NCBI GenBank assembly: GCA_020637195.1
Contig: JACJWK010000002.1
Span: forward strand, 62,001-126,000
Direction of reading: 5' to 3'
From: Microthrixaceae bacterium
GTDB taxonomy: Bacteria; Actinomycetota; Acidimicrobiia; Acidimicrobiales; DATDAH01
Length of the DNA: 64,000 nucleotides
A model generated the notes under the pieces. That model was given only the letters and a program-made list of their open reading frames with translations, made no database searches and was not told where the DNA came from. Shown piece by piece: positions 26,748 through 35,477 of the stretch (the stretch's first letter is position 1; each line of letters starts with the position of its first letter). The position numbers and the translations under genes were made by a program.

Positions 26748-27537
26748 GGTCGCCGCCTCCACCGAGGACCGACAGGTCGTCGTAGCGCTGGTGCAGGAAG
26801 GGGACGAGCCCGTCGCGGGCGACCGGGCCGACGATGCGGCCGACCTGGGTGGACGCCCGCTCGGTCCAGTTGAGGTCGACCATGCGCACGATGGCGAGGT
26901 CGCAGATCGGGTCGAGGGGGGCCTCCTTCAGGATCACCTCGCCCTCGACGGTCTCGTGGACCCGGGCCTTCTCGGTCTTCTCGCCGTAGACGAGCAGCGG
27001 GTCCTGGTCGAGCTCGCCCGGGCCCTCGGCGGACGGGGAGCACTTGAACCAGAAGTCGCGCTTGGACTTCTCGTACGGCTCGCGGGCCCCGGTGACCCGG
27101 CCGTGGACCTCGCACACGGTGAAGCCCATGCGGGCGATGCCGGCGTCGATCTCGTCGCCCTCGCGGCGCGCCCACACGTCGCCGATCTTCTTGGGCTCGC
27201 CGTAGGTGTCGCGCCCGCCGAGCACCGACTGCTCGGTGGTCATGGGCATGAAGATCGGGTACTCGCCCTCGACCACGCCGGCCTCGGTGACGTGGCGGGC
27301 GGCCACCCCGAACCAGCCGGCGCCGAAGGTGGGGTAGCCGGGCATCGTCACCGAGGTGAGGGTGAGCCGGACGAGGGGCTCGGCCGCGGGCGAGAGCGGC
27401 GGAGGCAGCACCGCGGCGATCGCGTCGGGGTCGGTCTCCCACACGGCGGTGACCGCGGTGGACCAGATCTCGGCCGCGGTGGCCTCGATCTCCCGGCTGC
27501 GCTGGACGGCCTTGGCGCCGTACCGGACCTGTGCCAT
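26740..27537 (-). CDS. Acetoacetate decarboxylase-like protein
   Basis: A 265-residue protein of the acetoacetate decarboxylase fold. TYGEPKKIGDVW (111-122) holds the Schiff-base lysine pair (Lys116/Lys117), and PMTTEQSVLGGRDT and GYPTFGAGWFGVAA are family blocks. Family members decarboxylate beta-keto acids or act as aldolase-dehydratases, so the name states fold, not substrate. GGGGGAA precedes the ATG at 27537; the frame is open further upstream across the divergent promoter, but that part cannot be coding because it overlaps the operator. First gene of the minus operon decarboxylase / amidohydrolase / SDR / amidohydrolase, and divergent from a TetR gene. Confidence 0.85.
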   Translation of the reverse strand: MAQVRYGAKAVQRSREIEATAAEIWSTAVTAVWETDPDAIAAVLPPPLSPAAEPLVRLTLTSVTMPGYPTFGAGWFGVAARHVTEAGVVEGEYPIFMPMTTEQSVLGGRDTYGEPKKIGDVWARREGDEIDAGIARMGFTVCEVHGRVTGAREPYEKSKRDFWFKCSPSAEGPGELDQDPLLVYGEKTEKARVHETVEGEVILKEAPLDPICDLAIVRMVDLNWTERASTQVGRIVGPVARDGLVPFLHQRYDDLSVLGGGGDRD

Positions 27538-27580
27538 CGGTTCCCCCGTTCCCGCCGCCCGGTCGACGGGAGCGGGCGGC

Positions 27581-27599
27581 TCTGGAACACTGTTACAGA
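27581..27599. promoter_or_regulatory. 19-bp near-perfect palindrome, TetR operator candidate
   Basis: TCTGGAACACTGTTACAGA is symmetric about C27590 with one mismatched pair (TCTGnAACA-C-TGTTnCAGA). It lies in the 61-bp gap between the divergent decarboxylase and TetR genes and its last base is the A of the TetR start codon. Binding would block both the TetR gene and, through the overlapping minus-strand TGTAACAGT region, the decarboxylase operon. Confidence 0.7.
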
Positions 27600-28222
27600 T
27601 GGCGGAGGCACCGGCAAGCCGCGATCGGCTCGTGGCCGCGGCGCGGACGATGATCGAGCGCGACGGCGTCGAGGGCCTTTCCATGCGGAAGGTGTCGGCC
27701 GAGGTGGGGCTCGCCCCCACCGCCGTCTACTGGCACCTCGGCGGCCGCGACGAGCTGCTCAACGCCGTGCTGGACGAGGTCCTGGGCGAGCTCCCGCCGA
27801 TCCGGGCCACCGGCCGCACCTCGCGCGCCCGCATCGGCTCGATCGTGCGCTCGGCGCGGCGCGACTTCCTCGAGGGCATGCCCGTGCTCCTGTTGGCCAA
27901 CGAGGTGGGCCGAGGGGACGAGCTCTCCTATCGCACCCAGCTCGCCCTGGCCGAGGAGCTCGGGCGGGCGGGCCTCGACGGCCACGAGGCGGCCGACGTG
28001 CTCCGGGCCCTGCTGTTCGTGGTGGGCGGCTTCGTCATGATCGAGGAGCAGTACCGCACCGGCGAGGCCGACGACTTCGCCACCGCCGGCCGCTGGGCCG
28101 ACGGGGCCGCCGCCGAGGTCCCGCCGGCGCTGCGGGCGGCCATGGCCCGCCCCCCGGACGCCGATGCGCTGTTCGCGTTCACCCTCGACCGGCTGCTCGA
28201 CGCGGTGCTGCCGCCCGACTGA
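27599..28222 (+). CDS. TetR family transcriptional regulator
   Basis: A 207-residue repressor-type protein. Residues 8-50 form the TetR DNA-binding domain (LVAAARTMIERDGVEGLSMR, then KVSAEVGLAPTAVYWHLGGR with the recognition helix at about 38-47). The ligand domain has hydrophobic helices (VLRALLFVVGGFVMIEEQYR) suited to a small hydrophobic effector. No Shine-Dalgarno is seen and the palindromic operator reaches the start codon, indicating autoregulation. By position it most likely controls the divergent decarboxylase/amidohydrolase/SDR operon. The frame is open upstream of 27599, but those codons would cover the operator. Confidence 0.9.
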   Translation: MAEAPASRDRLVAAARTMIERDGVEGLSMRKVSAEVGLAPTAVYWHLGGRDELLNAVLDEVLGELPPIRATGRTSRARIGSIVRSARRDFLEGMPVLLLANEVGRGDELSYRTQLALAEELGRAGLDGHEAADVLRALLFVVGGFVMIEEQYRTGEADDFATAGRWADGAAAEVPPALRAAMARPPDADALFAFTLDRLLDAVLPPD

Positions 28223-28271
28223 CCCGACCGACCGCCGAGGCGGAGGATCCGTGCTGCCGTAGGGTGCCACC

Positions 28272-28699
28272 ATGCCGAACGACTCTCCTCAAGGCCATGA
28301 ACGCCGTCCACCGGGTCGTGCGTGCGTCACCTTCGGCAAGGTGGGCAACAACCTGCTCGGCATGCCCGTGCTCGAGCTGACCACCACGGCCGCAAGTCGG
28401 GCCGGCCCCGGTCGGTCATGCTCACCGCCCCGGTGGTCGAGGGCGACACCGTCGTGATCGTGGCCTCCCGGGGCGGCGACGACACCCACCCCGCCTGGTT
28501 CTTGAACCTGCGCGACGACCCCGACGTGCAGGTGGCGCTCGAGGGCGGCCCGGCCCGGCCCTACCGCGCCGAGATCGCCGACCCGGACACCCGGGCCCGG
28601 CTGTGGCCGAAGATCACCACCGACCACGAGAACTACGCCGGCTACCAGACCAAGACCGACCGGGAGATCCCGGTCGTGCTGTTGCACCCGGCGGGCTGA
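28272..28699 (+). pseudogene. Deazaflavin (F420)-dependent nitroreductase family gene with three frameshifts
   Basis: The 3' part (from about 28390) reads cleanly SVMLTAPVVEGDTVVIVASR, HPAWFLNLRDDPDVQV and ends YQTKTDREIPVVLLHPAG, the Ddn-type split-barrel fold. Upstream the expected MPNDS, LLKAMNAVHRVV, FGKVGNNLLGMPVLELTTT and GRKSGRPRS appear in three different frames, with breaks near 28283, 28330 and 28385. The expected product of about 142 residues would reduce a nitro or quinone group with F420H2. A second intact paralogue lies at 55337. Three breaks in 110 bp beside a clean 3' part suggest local sequence error. Confidence 0.65.
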
Positions 28700-28705
28700 C
28701 CGCCC

Positions 28706-29458
28706 TCAGGGCGGCGGCGGTGCCGGGGGGTACCCCGGGTCGCCGGGCGAGGCCGGGCCGGGCCCGGCGGTCGCACCGGCGAAGGCCGCCTGGTTGCGGC
28801 GGCGCCTGCGGCTCCCCGCGCGCACCGCGGTGACGATCAGCAGCACCACGGCGACGACGAAGACCGGCACGGCCAGGAGCACGAGCAGCAGGCCACCCAG
28901 CTCGACCTTGTCGGGCTCCACCACCAGGCGCTGCGTGCCGAGCGGCGCGTCGGAGCGGACGGTGTAGGTGCCGGCCTCGTCGGCCTCGAAGGTCCAGACC
29001 GTCACGGTGATCTCGTCGTTGATGCGCAGGACGCCGGCGTCGCCGTTGTCGAGCGACAGGCGGTCGCCGCCCCCGGGGGGCCGCACGACCGGTTCGCCCT
29101 CGAGGGCCAGCCGGCTGGGGTCGCAGATCGTCTCGGTGGTGGTGCGGCGGTTCGACCCCGTCCCGGTGCGGCGGCGGTCGACGCGGCACACCCCGGTCTC
29201 GACGAAGCGGTCCGACTGATAGCGGATCCGGTAGGTGCCGGTCTCCTCGACGGTGATGGCGCCCCGCCCGGGCACGTCGAACGTCGAAGCGTCGCTCGGC
29301 GTGTTCTCGACGATGAGTTGGGCGCAGCCGCCGATGCCGAGGCCGGCGGCACCGAGGAACAGCACCACCACGAGCACCCACCAGAGCCGGGAGACCCGAC
29401 CGGGGGGCTCGACGGGGGCGGTGGCCAGCGTGCCGGTCGGCGGCGGGAACGTGGTCAT
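28706..29458 (-). CDS. Two-TM membrane protein with extracytoplasmic domain, unknown function
   Basis: A 250-residue protein. After a Pro/Thr-rich N-terminus (1-22) comes TM1 (LWWVLVVVLFLGAAGLGIG, about 25-44), then a roughly 130-residue beta-rich domain with repeated ITVEETGTYRIRY and TFEADEAGTYTVRS strands, TM2 (about 190-212), a basic cluster SRRRRRN and a Pro/Gly/Ala tail. The two ETGTY/EAGTY strands look like a pair of jelly-roll or PPC-like repeats. A pair of cysteines (GVCRVD, TICDPS) may form a disulfide. Start: ATG at 29458, preceded by TACCGT 9 nt away. It is convergent with the nitroreductase gene. Confidence 0.65.
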   Translation of the reverse strand: MTTFPPPTGTLATAPVEPPGRVSRLWWVLVVVLFLGAAGLGIGGCAQLIVENTPSDASTFDVPGRGAITVEETGTYRIRYQSDRFVETGVCRVDRRRTGTGSNRRTTTETICDPSRLALEGEPVVRPPGGGDRLSLDNGDAGVLRINDEITVTVWTFEADEAGTYTVRSDAPLGTQRLVVEPDKVELGGLLLVLLAVPVFVVAVVLLIVTAVRAGSRRRRRNQAAFAGATAGPGPASPGDPGYPPAPPPP

Positions 29459-29536
29459 CGGGCCGTGACGGTAGTGCGCGCCCGGTCGCCCGGCGCGCGG
29501 CCCGCGGTGACGGGGCTGCGTCGGTCCGTCCGGCCC

Positions 29537-30241
29537 TCAGGCCGGCGCCCCGCGGCGGGCGTGCCAGCGGTCGAAGCGGCGGCGCACGTCGGGTGCGGGG
29601 TCGGGGAAGCCGGCGGCGCCGAGCGCGCGCCGCACCGCGGCCTCGTAGGCGGCGGCGGGGTCGTCGAGCCACACGAGGTGGTGGTTGGCCTCGAGCATGA
29701 CGAACCCGTGGAAGGCCGCCCACAGGCCGGCCCGGACCGGGTCCGAGTCGTCGCCGGCGCCGGCGGCGGTGAGCTCGGCCCCCGCCTCGGTCAAGGGGCG
29801 GAAGATCTCGACCTGGGCGTCGACGGTGGGACCGTCCGCCGGGGCGGCGTAGCCGGGGAGCTGGTCGGTGAACACGAGGTTCAGCTCGTTCGGGTGGTCG
29901 AGCCCCCAGCGTCGGTAGGCGAGGGTGACCGCGAGGGCCCGGTCGGCGGGAGGAGCGTCGGCGAAGTGCGCCGCCGCGGCCGCGGTCGCGTCGGCCAGCC
30001 GGCCGTAGCTCGCGAGGAGGAGCATGGTGAGCACGTCGTCGAGGCCGTCGAAGTACGTGTAGAGCGACGCCGGGCCGAGGCCCACCGCGCGGGCGATGGC
30101 CCGCATCGACACGTGGGCGGCGCCCCCCTCGTCGAGCAGGCGCCGTGCCGCCACCTCGATGTCGGCGAGCAGCCGGCGCCGCTGTCGGGCCCGCCGGCCC
30201 TCGTCGCCGGCCGGCTCTGCGGGAACGGCGGCGCCGGTCAT
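29537..30241 (-). CDS. TetR family transcriptional regulator (WHG-type C-terminus)
   Basis: A 234-residue regulator. The DNA-binding domain is at about 18-70 (LLADIEVAARRLLDEGG, then MRAIARAVGLGPASLYTYFD with the recognition helix at about 55-64). The C-terminal domain contains GLWAAFHGFVMLEANHHLV, the WHG-like signature of a TetR subgroup. Divergent from the NAD-epimerase-like gene, with two palindromes between them. The open frame upstream of the chosen ATG (30241) is antisense to the divergent gene and is ignored. Confidence 0.88.
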   Translation of the reverse strand: MTGAAVPAEPAGDEGRRARQRRRLLADIEVAARRLLDEGGAAHVSMRAIARAVGLGPASLYTYFDGLDDVLTMLLLASYGRLADATAAAAAHFADAPPADRALAVTLAYRRWGLDHPNELNLVFTDQLPGYAAPADGPTVDAQVEIFRPLTEAGAELTAAGAGDDSDPVRAGLWAAFHGFVMLEANHHLVWLDDPAAAYEAAVRRALGAAGFPDPAPDVRRRFDRWHARRGAPA

Positions 30242-30273
30242 GTGACCGATGTTACCCCGAACACCTCTTGCTT

Positions 30274-30290
30274 TCCGAACATCGTTCGGA
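30274..30290. promoter_or_regulatory. Operator palindrome 1 (TCCGAAC-ATC-GTTCGGA)
   Basis: Perfect inverted repeat with 7-bp arms and a 3-bp centre in the 100-bp divergent gap. Its centre (30282) is 34 bp from that of the second copy. The shared half-site CCGAAC also occurs once more as a single half at 30257-30262, near the TetR start codon. Expected binding site of the adjacent TetR protein. Confidence 0.75.
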
Positions 30291-30308
30291 GATGATCGGA
30301 ACAGAAGC

Positions 30309-30323
30309 CCGAACGATGTTCGG
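30309..30323. promoter_or_regulatory. Operator palindrome 2 (CCGAAC-GAT-GTTCGG)
   Basis: Perfect inverted repeat with 6-bp arms, the same half-site as palindrome 1 and the complementary 3-bp centre. It ends 7 bp before the AGGAGG (30331-30336) that precedes the ATG at 30342, so occupancy would block transcription or the ribosome site of the NAD-epimerase-like gene. Confidence 0.75.
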
Positions 30324-30341
30324 ATATCCCAGGAGGACCTC

Positions 30342-31313
30342 ATGAACCCGAACCCGAACCAGAACCCGAGCGCCGCCACCACCCACGTCGTCGTCGGAGC
30401 CGGACCCGTGGGCCGAGCGGTGGCGGCGGCCCTCGTCGACCGCGGCATCGAGCCCGCCGTCGTCACCCGCTCCGGCGCCGCCGTGCCCGGGGCCCGTGCC
30501 GTGGCGGCCGATGTGCGCGACGCCGCGGTCGCGGCCACGGCGTTCGCCGGTGCCGAGGTGGTGTTCCAGTGCGCGCAGCCGCCCTACCACCGCTGGCCCC
30601 AGGAGTTCCCCGGGCTCCAGGCGTCGGTCCTCGAGGCCGCGGTCTCGGCCGGGGCGCTGCTCGTCGTGGCCGAGAACCTCTACGGCTACGGCCCCCACGC
30701 CGGGCCCCTCACCGAGGACCTCCCGCTCGCGGCCACCACCCGCAAGGGCCGCGTCCGCGCCCGGATGTGGCAGGAGCTCGCGGACGCCCACCGAGCGGGC
30801 CGGGCGCGCGTCGTCGCCGGGCGGGCGTCGGACTTCTTCGGTCCGGGTGTGCAGGGCTCGGCGGTGGGCGAGCGGTTCTTCGGGCCCCTGGTGCGCGGTC
30901 GCCGGGCGGACGTCGCGGGAGACCCGGATCGACTCCACACCTACACCTACGTGCCCGACTTCGGCGAGGCCCTCGTCCGGCTGTCCGAGGCACCGGCCGC
31001 CTGGGGCCGCGCGTGGCACGTGCCCAACGCCCCGACGGTGACGACCCGGGCGCTGGCCGAGCAGGCCGCGGCCATCGCGGGTACCGAGGCCCGGCTGCGG
31101 GTCGCCGCCCGCTGGCAGCTCCGACTGCTCGGGCTGGTCGCGCCCCCGGTGCGGGAGACGGTCGAGATGCTGTACGAGTTCGAGGAGGACTTCGTGGTCG
31201 ACCACTCGGCGTACGGCGAGGTCTGCGGCGACCACGCCACCCCGCTGGACGAGTCGTTGGCCGCCACGGTCGCCGCCACGCACCGGGATGCCCCCGCGCC
31301 GACCACCGCCTGA
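30342..31313 (+). CDS. NAD-dependent epimerase/dehydratase (extended SDR/NmrA-like)
   Basis: A 323-residue Rossmann protein. THVVVGAGPVGRAVAAALVD (14-33) is a GxGxxG nucleotide fold, followed by AADVRD, AENLYGYGPHAGPL, and KGRVRARMWQELADAH; the usual Tyr-x3-Lys is replaced by a YGYGPH / R-x5 arrangement, so it is an atypical extended SDR and may act as a sensor or a reductase. AGGAGG 5 bp upstream makes the ATG at 30342 certain. Divergent from TetR (29537-30241) and almost certainly its target; the following SDR may be co-transcribed (56-bp gap). Confidence 0.82.
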   Translation: MNPNPNQNPSAATTHVVVGAGPVGRAVAAALVDRGIEPAVVTRSGAAVPGARAVAADVRDAAVAATAFAGAEVVFQCAQPPYHRWPQEFPGLQASVLEAAVSAGALLVVAENLYGYGPHAGPLTEDLPLAATTRKGRVRARMWQELADAHRAGRARVVAGRASDFFGPGVQGSAVGERFFGPLVRGRRADVAGDPDRLHTYTYVPDFGEALVRLSEAPAAWGRAWHVPNAPTVTTRALAEQAAAIAGTEARLRVAARWQLRLLGLVAPPVRETVEMLYEFEEDFVVDHSAYGEVCGDHATPLDESLAATVAATHRDAPAPTTA

Positions 31314-31369
31314 CGGCCCGGGGCCGGGCGTGGTTGGATGGGCCCTCGCCCGACGACCAGGGAGGCCCC

Positions 31370-32167
31370 ATGGCCCGTGCCCTCATCACCGGCTGCTCCA
31401 CCGGGATCGGCCGCGCCACCGCGGTCGAGCTCACCCGCCGAGGTCACGAGGTGGTGGCCACCGCCCGACGACGGGCCACGCTGGACGACCTCGACGTGGC
31501 CGCCCGCCTCGAGCTGGACGTCGACGACGATGCGTCCGTGGCCGCGGCGGTCGCCGCCGCCGGTGAGGTCGACGTGCTCGTGAACAACGCCGGCTGGGAG
31601 GCCGGCGGCCCGGTCGAGGGCGTTCCCCTCGACGCGGCGAAGGCGATGTTCGAGACCAACGTCTTCGGGGTGGCGCGGATGGTCCAGGCCGTGGCGCCGT
31701 CCCTCCGGGCGGGCGGGGGCGGCACGATCGTGAACGTCTCGTCCATGGCCGGGCGGACGGCCGCCCCGCTGAACGGCTTCTACGCCGCTTCCAAGTTCGC
31801 GGTGGAGGGCCTGTCCGAGAGCCTCCACTACGAGCTGCGCCACTTCGGCATCCGCGTCGTGATCATCGAGCCCGGTGAGATCGCCACCAGCTTCGCCGAC
31901 AACGTCCGGCGCTTCGGCGAGGACGCCCCGCCGTGGGGCGAGCTGCGGACGCAGTGGGACGCGGCCTTCGGGAAGCTCGGCGGTGACGGCCCGCTGCCCG
32001 GGCCCGAGCTGGTGGCGACCGCCATCGCCGACGCCGTCGAGGCCGACGACCCGCCGTTGCGCGTCCCCGTCGGCCCCGACGCCGAGCTGGTCGCCGCCGT
32101 GCGGGCCACGAGCGACGACGCCGCCTTCGAAGCCACCATGCGGGAGACCCTCGGCCTCACCTGGTGA
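31370..32167 (+). CDS. SDR family oxidoreductase
   Basis: A 265-residue classical SDR. TGCSTGIGRATA (8-19) is the cofactor motif, VLVNNAGWE (about 70) the NNAG block, VNVSSMAG the catalytic Ser region and FYAASKFAVEGLSESL the Tyr-x3-Lys. An ARRR run after the second strand suggests NADP(H). The C-terminus (GPLPGPELVATAIADAVEADDP) matches SDRs annotated as ketoreductases for retinol-like or steroid-like substrates. GGAGG lies just before the ATG at 31370. Confidence 0.9.
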   Translation: MARALITGCSTGIGRATAVELTRRGHEVVATARRRATLDDLDVAARLELDVDDDASVAAAVAAAGEVDVLVNNAGWEAGGPVEGVPLDAAKAMFETNVFGVARMVQAVAPSLRAGGGGTIVNVSSMAGRTAAPLNGFYAASKFAVEGLSESLHYELRHFGIRVVIIEPGEIATSFADNVRRFGEDAPPWGELRTQWDAAFGKLGGDGPLPGPELVATAIADAVEADDPPLRVPVGPDAELVAAVRATSDDAAFEATMRETLGLTW

Positions 32168-32208
32168 CCCGTGCGGTGGGGCCCGCTCCGCTCGTGGTCC
32201 CGCCGTCC

Positions 32209-34519
32209 TCAGGTTCCGAGGGTGACCGGGTCGCCGGCCCCGCCGGCGCGCTCCTCGGCCGGGAGGCCGGACCAGTCGGTGGTGTCCCGCGGGCCCGCCG
32301 CCGGCGCCACCGTGACGGGGATGCCGGTGAGGTGGGCCATGCCCGACGCCGGGTCGACGGCGTCCGGGCCGTCGGCGGCCAGCAGGTTGACGTTGACGCC
32401 CCGCGTCCGTGAGGCGACCGAGAGGCCGGTGGCGTGCTGGTGGCCCCAGCCGTGGGGCAGGGCCACGCACCCCGGCAGCAGGTCGTCGAGGAGGCGAACC
32501 GGCAGTCGCACCGTGGCCGTCGCGGAGGTCACGTCGGCCACGTCGCCCTCGGCCAGGCCGAGGCGGGCGGCGTCGTCGGGGTGCACGTAGAGGTGGTTGG
32601 TGTCGCCGTCGGGCCCGCTGACCATGCCCTCGTGGTTGTGGGTCCAGGAGTTGTGGGTCTTCGTGCGCCGCTTGGTGATCAGCTTGAGCGTCCCGTCGGC
32701 GACCCGCTGCTGCTCGGCGGCGAAGTCGGCCTCGAGGCGATCGGATCGGTCGAGCAGCCGCTCGGGGGGCGAGGTGCACGCGCTGGTCCCCGGTGACGAT
32801 GCGGCCACCGAGGAAGGTGCCGGCCTCGTGGTCGGGCCGGGCCACGCCGTGGGGCCGGCGCAGGAGGGACCGGAAGCCCGGCTGGCGCGTGAGGCGCAGC
32901 AGCCCGCCGAGCAGCGCCTCCTGGGGCACCCGTCGCTGGGCGCCGGGGTCGGTCTTGCGCCGCTTGGCGGTGTGCCGGGCGGTGGCCAGCTCGAGTGAGC
33001 GCTGGGCCACCTTGGACCCGAACAGCCCGACGCCACAGGCGCGGGCCAGGTCGAGGTAGATGGTGGCCTCGTCGCGCTGCTCGCCGACCGGCTCGACCAC
33101 CGCTTCGGTGGCCTGGAGGTAGGGCCGGCTCTGGAGCCCGAGCATCAGCGGGAAGATGAACGGGAGGTCCGGGCGCTGCAGGGGGTCTGTGGCGGGCAGG
33201 GTGAAGTGGGCCAGCGAGCCGGTCTCGTTCCGGTAGATGTCGACCGTCACGAGCAGGTCGAGCGAGCCGAACGCCTCCCGCAGCCGGTTGGCGTTGGCCA
33301 TGGTGATCAGCGGGTTGCCGCCGGTGACGAACAGGGCCCGCGCCTGGCGGTCGCCCGGGGTCAGGATCTCGTCGGCCAGGATGCCGCCCGGGTAGGCGTC
33401 GTTGACCTTGCGGAAGCCGCCGATGCGCGAGGTGTCGTCCTTCATCAGGGTCCCCGAGCGCAGGCCGAACCGGGCGAAGTCCATGACGCCCCGCCCGACC
33501 AGCGTGCCGCCGGGCCGGTCGAGGTTCCCCGAGACCGCGTTGATCACCTCCTGGAGCCAGTAGGCGAGGACGCCGTTGGTGCCCATGTTGACGCCGGTCG
33601 AGCTGTAGAGGGCGGCGCCGTCGGCGTCGCGATAGGCGGCGACGAGGTCGCGCAGCACGTCGGCGGGGATGCCCGTCACCTCGGCCGTGCGCTCGGGCGA
33701 CCACGGCTCGACGAGTCGACTCACGTCGGCGAAGCCGGTGGTGTGCTCGGCCACTCGGGCGTCGTCGACGCCGCCGCTGCGGATCAGCTCGTGCAGGAAC
33801 GACAGGTAGAAGAACACGTCGGTGTCGGGCCGGATGAAGACGTGGTCCGACGCCACCCGGGCGGTCTCGGTGCGCCGCGGGTCGACGACGACGACCCGGC
33901 CGCCCCTCCCGAGGATCTCCTTGATGCGCTTGGTGGGGTCGGGAACCTGGAGGAAGCTCCACTTCGACACCACCGGGTTGGCGCCCACGATGATCAGGCA
34001 CTCGGTGCGGTCGACGTCGGGGAACGGCAGCGAGAACGGGTAGCCGTAGATCTCCCGGGAGGCGGCGAACTTGTTGGCGCAGTCCTGGGTGGCGCTGGCG
34101 TACATCGACGTCGAGCCGAGGCCGTCCATGAACCCCTGGGCGAACACGGGGTGCAGCACGCCGAAGCCCGCCGCGGTGCCGACGTACATGGCCACGGCGT
34201 CGGGCCCGTGCTCGTCGACGATGGCCCGCACCCGCCGGCCGATCTCGGCGTTGGCGCGGTCCCAGCTCACCCGCCGCCAGTCGTCGCCGACCCGCTCCAT
34301 CGGGTGGGTGAGCCGGTCGGGCGAGCGGTACATCTCGTGCTGGCGGACGCCCTTGATGCAGGCGAAGCCGCCGGTGGCCACGTGCTCGTCGTCCGGGCGG
34401 ATCCTGGTGACGGCGCCGGCCTCGACGGTCACCTCGAGCCCGCACAGGGACTCGCAGATCCGGCAGAACGTGTACTGGGTGCTGGCGCCCCCCTGGGCGT
34501 CCGGTGCGGTCGCGGTCAC
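32209..34519 (-). CDS. Molybdopterin-dependent oxidoreductase, one frameshift in a homopolymer
   Basis: A bis-MGD enzyme of about 769 residues. The N-terminal [4Fe-4S] motif has Cys19, Cys22, Cys26 and Cys54 (CRICESLCG ... GFACIKG); the Mo-site segment near ATQDCANKF may supply a cysteine ligand; IIVGANPVVSKW, NLDRPGGTLV and a C-terminal MGD-binding domain (THNSWTHNHEG, LPHGWGHQHATGLSV) follow. No iron-sulfur or membrane partner gene is adjacent. The frame shifts at a run of six G (C on the coding strand, 32764-32769); with five the protein reads VHLAPERLL without a break. GTG 34519 is preceded by AGGAG. Confidence 0.85.
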
Positions 34520-34562
34520 CTGCGCTCCTGCTCGTCGGTTGCGGTCAGGGTAGACAGGGGCG

Positions 34563-35477
34563 ATGGGCGACAAGGGGTCGAGCGGGGCGGTGCGCATCGG
34601 GCCGAGGCGGGCTCGGTCCCGCCGCGCCTCGTTCGGCGTGGTCGCGGTGGCGTACGCGCTGGCGCTCGTCGCCGGCGTCGTCTCCGGCGCGGTCGACGAC
34701 TCGTCGCCCTACCTGGCCGTGGCCGCCGGCATGTTCGCCGGCACGGTCGTGATCTTCGTGTTCAGCCGGGCGGTCAACAACACCTCGATGTTCGACGCCT
34801 ACTGGAGCCTCGCCCCGCCCGTCGTGGCGGTCTCCCTCGTCATCGCCGCCGAGCCGGGGGTGCCCGGCGCCCGCCAGGCCCTGGTCCTGGCCGTGGTGCT
34901 CCTCTGGGCGGTCCGCCTCACCGCCAACTGGGCGCGGGGCTGGCCCGGCCTCGACCACGAGGACTGGCGCTACGTCGAGATGCGCACCAACGGGCACCCG
35001 TACTGGGTGCAGAGCTTCTTCGGCCTCCACCTCGTGCCGACGATCGAGGTCTACCTCGGCTGCCTCCCCCTGGTCCCGGCCCTGGCCCGGGGCACCGAGC
35101 CGCTCGGCCCGCTCGACGGCCTGGCCATGCTCGTCGGCCTCGCCGCGGTCACCGTCGAGCTCGTCGCCGACGAGCAGCTCCGCCGCTTCAACCGCACCAA
35201 GGCGGCCGGCGACATCTGCGCCGACGGCCTGTGGTCCTGGTCCCGCCACCCCAACTACTTCGGCGAGCTGTGCTTCTGGTGGTCGCTGTTCCTGTTCGGC
35301 GTCGCCGCCGCCCCCGGCTACTGGTGGACCGTCGTGGGGGCGATCTCGATCACGGTCATGTTCGCGGCGGCGTCCATCCCCATGATCGAGAGGCGCAGCG
35401 CCGAGCGTCGGCCCGCCTGGGCCGAGTACGCGCGGCGGACCCCGGTCCTGGTGCCCCGCCCGCCCCGTCGCCCCTGA
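34563..35477 (+). CDS. DUF1295 membrane protein (steroid 5-alpha-reductase-like)
   Basis: A 304-residue integral membrane protein with about seven hydrophobic helices. The block DICADGLWSWSRHPNYFGEL with the preceding ADEQLRRFN is the DUF1295 / 3-oxo-5-alpha-steroid 4-dehydrogenase signature, related to the ICMT fold, where the histidine and the downstream Glu bind cofactor. Substrate unknown; a membrane lipid or steroid-like enone reductase is plausible. The start ATG at 34563 lies 6 nt after TAGACA (34551-34556). Divergent from the oxidoreductase gene across 43 bp. Confidence 0.88.
   Translation: MGDKGSSGAVRIGPRRARSRRASFGVVAVAYALALVAGVVSGAVDDSSPYLAVAAGMFAGTVVIFVFSRAVNNTSMFDAYWSLAPPVVAVSLVIAAEPGVPGARQALVLAVVLLWAVRLTANWARGWPGLDHEDWRYVEMRTNGHPYWVQSFFGLHLVPTIEVYLGCLPLVPALARGTEPLGPLDGLAMLVGLAAVTVELVADEQLRRFNRTKAAGDICADGLWSWSRHPNYFGELCFWWSLFLFGVAAAPGYWWTVVGAISITVMFAAASIPMIERRSAERRPAWAEYARRTPVLVPRPPRRP

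Noticed and set aside
30947..34597. A 1,216-codon minus frame running through the oxidoreductase into the SDR and epimerase region
   Set aside because: After the break at 32770 it is antisense and Arg/Gly-rich; the true C-terminus lies in another frame ending at 32209.
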